Of a stretch of 56,777 nucleotides of DNA, positions 55,908 to 56,777 are shown piece after piece. Under the pieces are notes generated by a model. It worked only from the letters and a program-made list of their open reading frames with translations, did not search any database and was not told the DNA's origin. This DNA is from Gammaproteobacteria bacterium (GTDB taxonomy: Bacteria > Pseudomonadota > Gammaproteobacteria > Xanthomonadales > Wenzhouxiangellaceae). Each line of letters opens with the position of its first letter. Position 1 is the first letter of the stretch. The stretch spans positions 1 through 56,777 of the forward strand of contig PWYW01000032.1 of the NCBI GenBank assembly GCA_003567685.1, given 5' to 3'. The translations under genes were made by a program, and so were the position numbers.

Positions 55908-56777
55908 ATGGCCAGCACCCGAATTCTGATTGTTGATGACGAGCCGGATATCCGCGAGCTGATCGGCGAGATCCTGGCCGATGAAGGCTTTGACGTGTTG
56001 ACCGCGGCCGATGCCGCCAGCGCGAGAGAGCTGCGCGGTCAGCACAAGCCGGATTTGATCCTGCTGGACGTGTGGATGCCGGACGTGGACGGGGTGACCC
56101 TGCTGCGCGAATGGCGTGACGGCGATCTGCTCGACTGCCCGGTGGTGATGATCTCCGGTCACGGCTCGGTGGAGAGCGCGGTCGAGGCCACCCGGCTGGG
56201 GGCCTTTGACTTCATTGAAAAGCCGGTCTCGATGGCGCGCTTGCTGGCCACGGTGGGCCAGGCGCTTGAAGCCGGTCGTCAGCAACGCGGCGATAGCGGT
56301 GCCCGGGCCAGTGCGCCCATCGTGCTGGAACCGATTGGCCGTTCGGCGGCCGTGCAGCAGCTCAAGCGGAGGCTGGAGCGCATCGCCAACCACGATACGG
56401 CGGTGACCATTCTTGGCGAGGCCGGCACCGGCAAGGCCGCCGCCGCCCGCTGGATTCACGCCCATTCGCGGCGAGCCGACGGGCCGTTCGTGGCGCTGTC
56501 GGAGGCCGATGGCCAGCAACTGGCCCAATTGGCCGCCCAAGCCGATGGCGGCGTACTGTTCATCGAAGACATTTCCCGGCTTGATCAGCGCGGCCAGGTG
56601 GCCTTGCGTCGCCTGCTGGAGTCGGGCCGTCGCGAGCCGTCCAGTGCCGACAGCGCAGCGCTCAACGTGCGCCTGCTGGCTGGCACCAGTCGGGATCTGG
56701 GCCTGCTGGCGCGCAATGAGGATTTTGACGAAGCCCTGTACTACCTGCTGAACGTGGTAGTGCTGGATCTGCCGCCG
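55908..56777 (+). CDS. ntrX: NtrX-type response regulator, AAA+ domain lacking GAFTGA (3' end outside window)
   Basis: The visible 290 residues start with a receiver domain: acidic pair D10-D11, phospho-acceptor D54 (LLDVWMPDVDG), the conserved SGHG and K105-type EKPVS. An AAA+ domain follows: Walker A GEAGTGK (170-176), PFVALSEADG and Walker B-like GVLFIEDIS (215-223), then R-finger-side residues LNVRLLAGTSRDL. Between Walker A and B only about 44 residues are present, against about 63 in NtrC, and no GAFTGA or ESELFGHE is found. The Walker B acidic pair reads ED instead of DE. It probably regulates without sigma54 activation. Translation is open to the window end. Confidence 0.88.
   Translation, partial: MASTRILIVDDEPDIRELIGEILADEGFDVLTAADAASARELRGQHKPDLILLDVWMPDVDGVTLLREWRDGDLLDCPVVMISGHGSVESAVEATRLGAFDFIEKPVSMARLLATVGQALEAGRQQRGDSGARASAPIVLEPIGRSAAVQQLKRRLERIANHDTAVTILGEAGTGKAAAARWIHAHSRRADGPFVALSEADGQQLAQLAAQADGGVLFIEDISRLDQRGQVALRRLLESGRREPSSADSAALNVRLLAGTSRDLGLLARNEDFDEALYYLLNVVVLDLPP

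Overview
The window is a stretch of high-GC gammaproteobacterial chromosome that begins inside the 3' end of an rRNA operon (5S rRNA). The organism is most likely an aerobic, Gram-negative member of the Lysobacterales/Xanthomonadales-Wenzhouxiangella branch. Reasons: the outer-membrane and Tat machinery, the linked blocks LysM-dprA-smg-topA and def-fmt-rsmB-DUF4390-ntrY-ntrX, oxygen-dependent haem enzymes (hemF, hemH), and large secreted proteins with short C-terminal tails. The taxonomic placement is inference from gene content.

Layout. 1-3.3 kb: 5S rRNA, terminator, then a three-gene operon of a periplasmic retropepsin-like protease, an inactive-transglutaminase/7TM membrane protein and a RimK-like ATP-grasp ligase. 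3.3-9.3 kb: DAACS dicarboxylate/amino-acid carrier, a 274-bp MITE, glnS, and a GntR/ABC ATPase/membrane protein operon. 9.4-15.2 kb: copper block (TonB-dependent copper receptor, DUF2946, CopA ATPase) plus an orphan lipoprotein. 15.3-19 kb: comM/yifB and a sensor with degenerate GGDEF and an EAL domain. 19.4-30.8 kb: M36-type secreted metallopeptidase, DMT exporter, ubiK, glnB, M1 aminopeptidase lipoprotein, sufT and a secreted SpoIID/LytB-like protein, with two gene-free structured stretches. 30.8-34.7 kb: recQ, SGNH hydrolase and hemH, with a second MITE between the last two. 34.8-43.4 kb: IPTL-CTERM protein, tatABC, BPSS1780 membrane protein, LOG-family hydrolase, cytochrome c lipoprotein, rhomboid protease, beta-propeller diguanylate cyclase, PagL-like barrel. 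43.4-49.8 kb (minus): hemF, topA, smg, dprA, LysM protein. 49.8 kb to end (plus): def, fmt, rsmB, DUF4390, ntrY, a small membrane protein and a truncated-by-window ntrX.

Common themes. The window is rich in envelope functions: secreted proteases, Tat export, copper efflux/uptake and two c-di-GMP proteins. Two unrelated secreted proteins end in the same FxDRFEG tail, which suggests a shared C-terminal sorting signal. A palindromic MITE family has altered gene ends: one copy supplies the start codon and first 18 codons of the SGNH hydrolase, and a decayed half copy supplies the last 18 codons and stop of the diguanylate cyclase. The NtrX AAA+ domain appears to have lost the sigma54-contacting GAFTGA loop. 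No CRISPR array, prophage, complete insertion sequence or tRNA was recognised.
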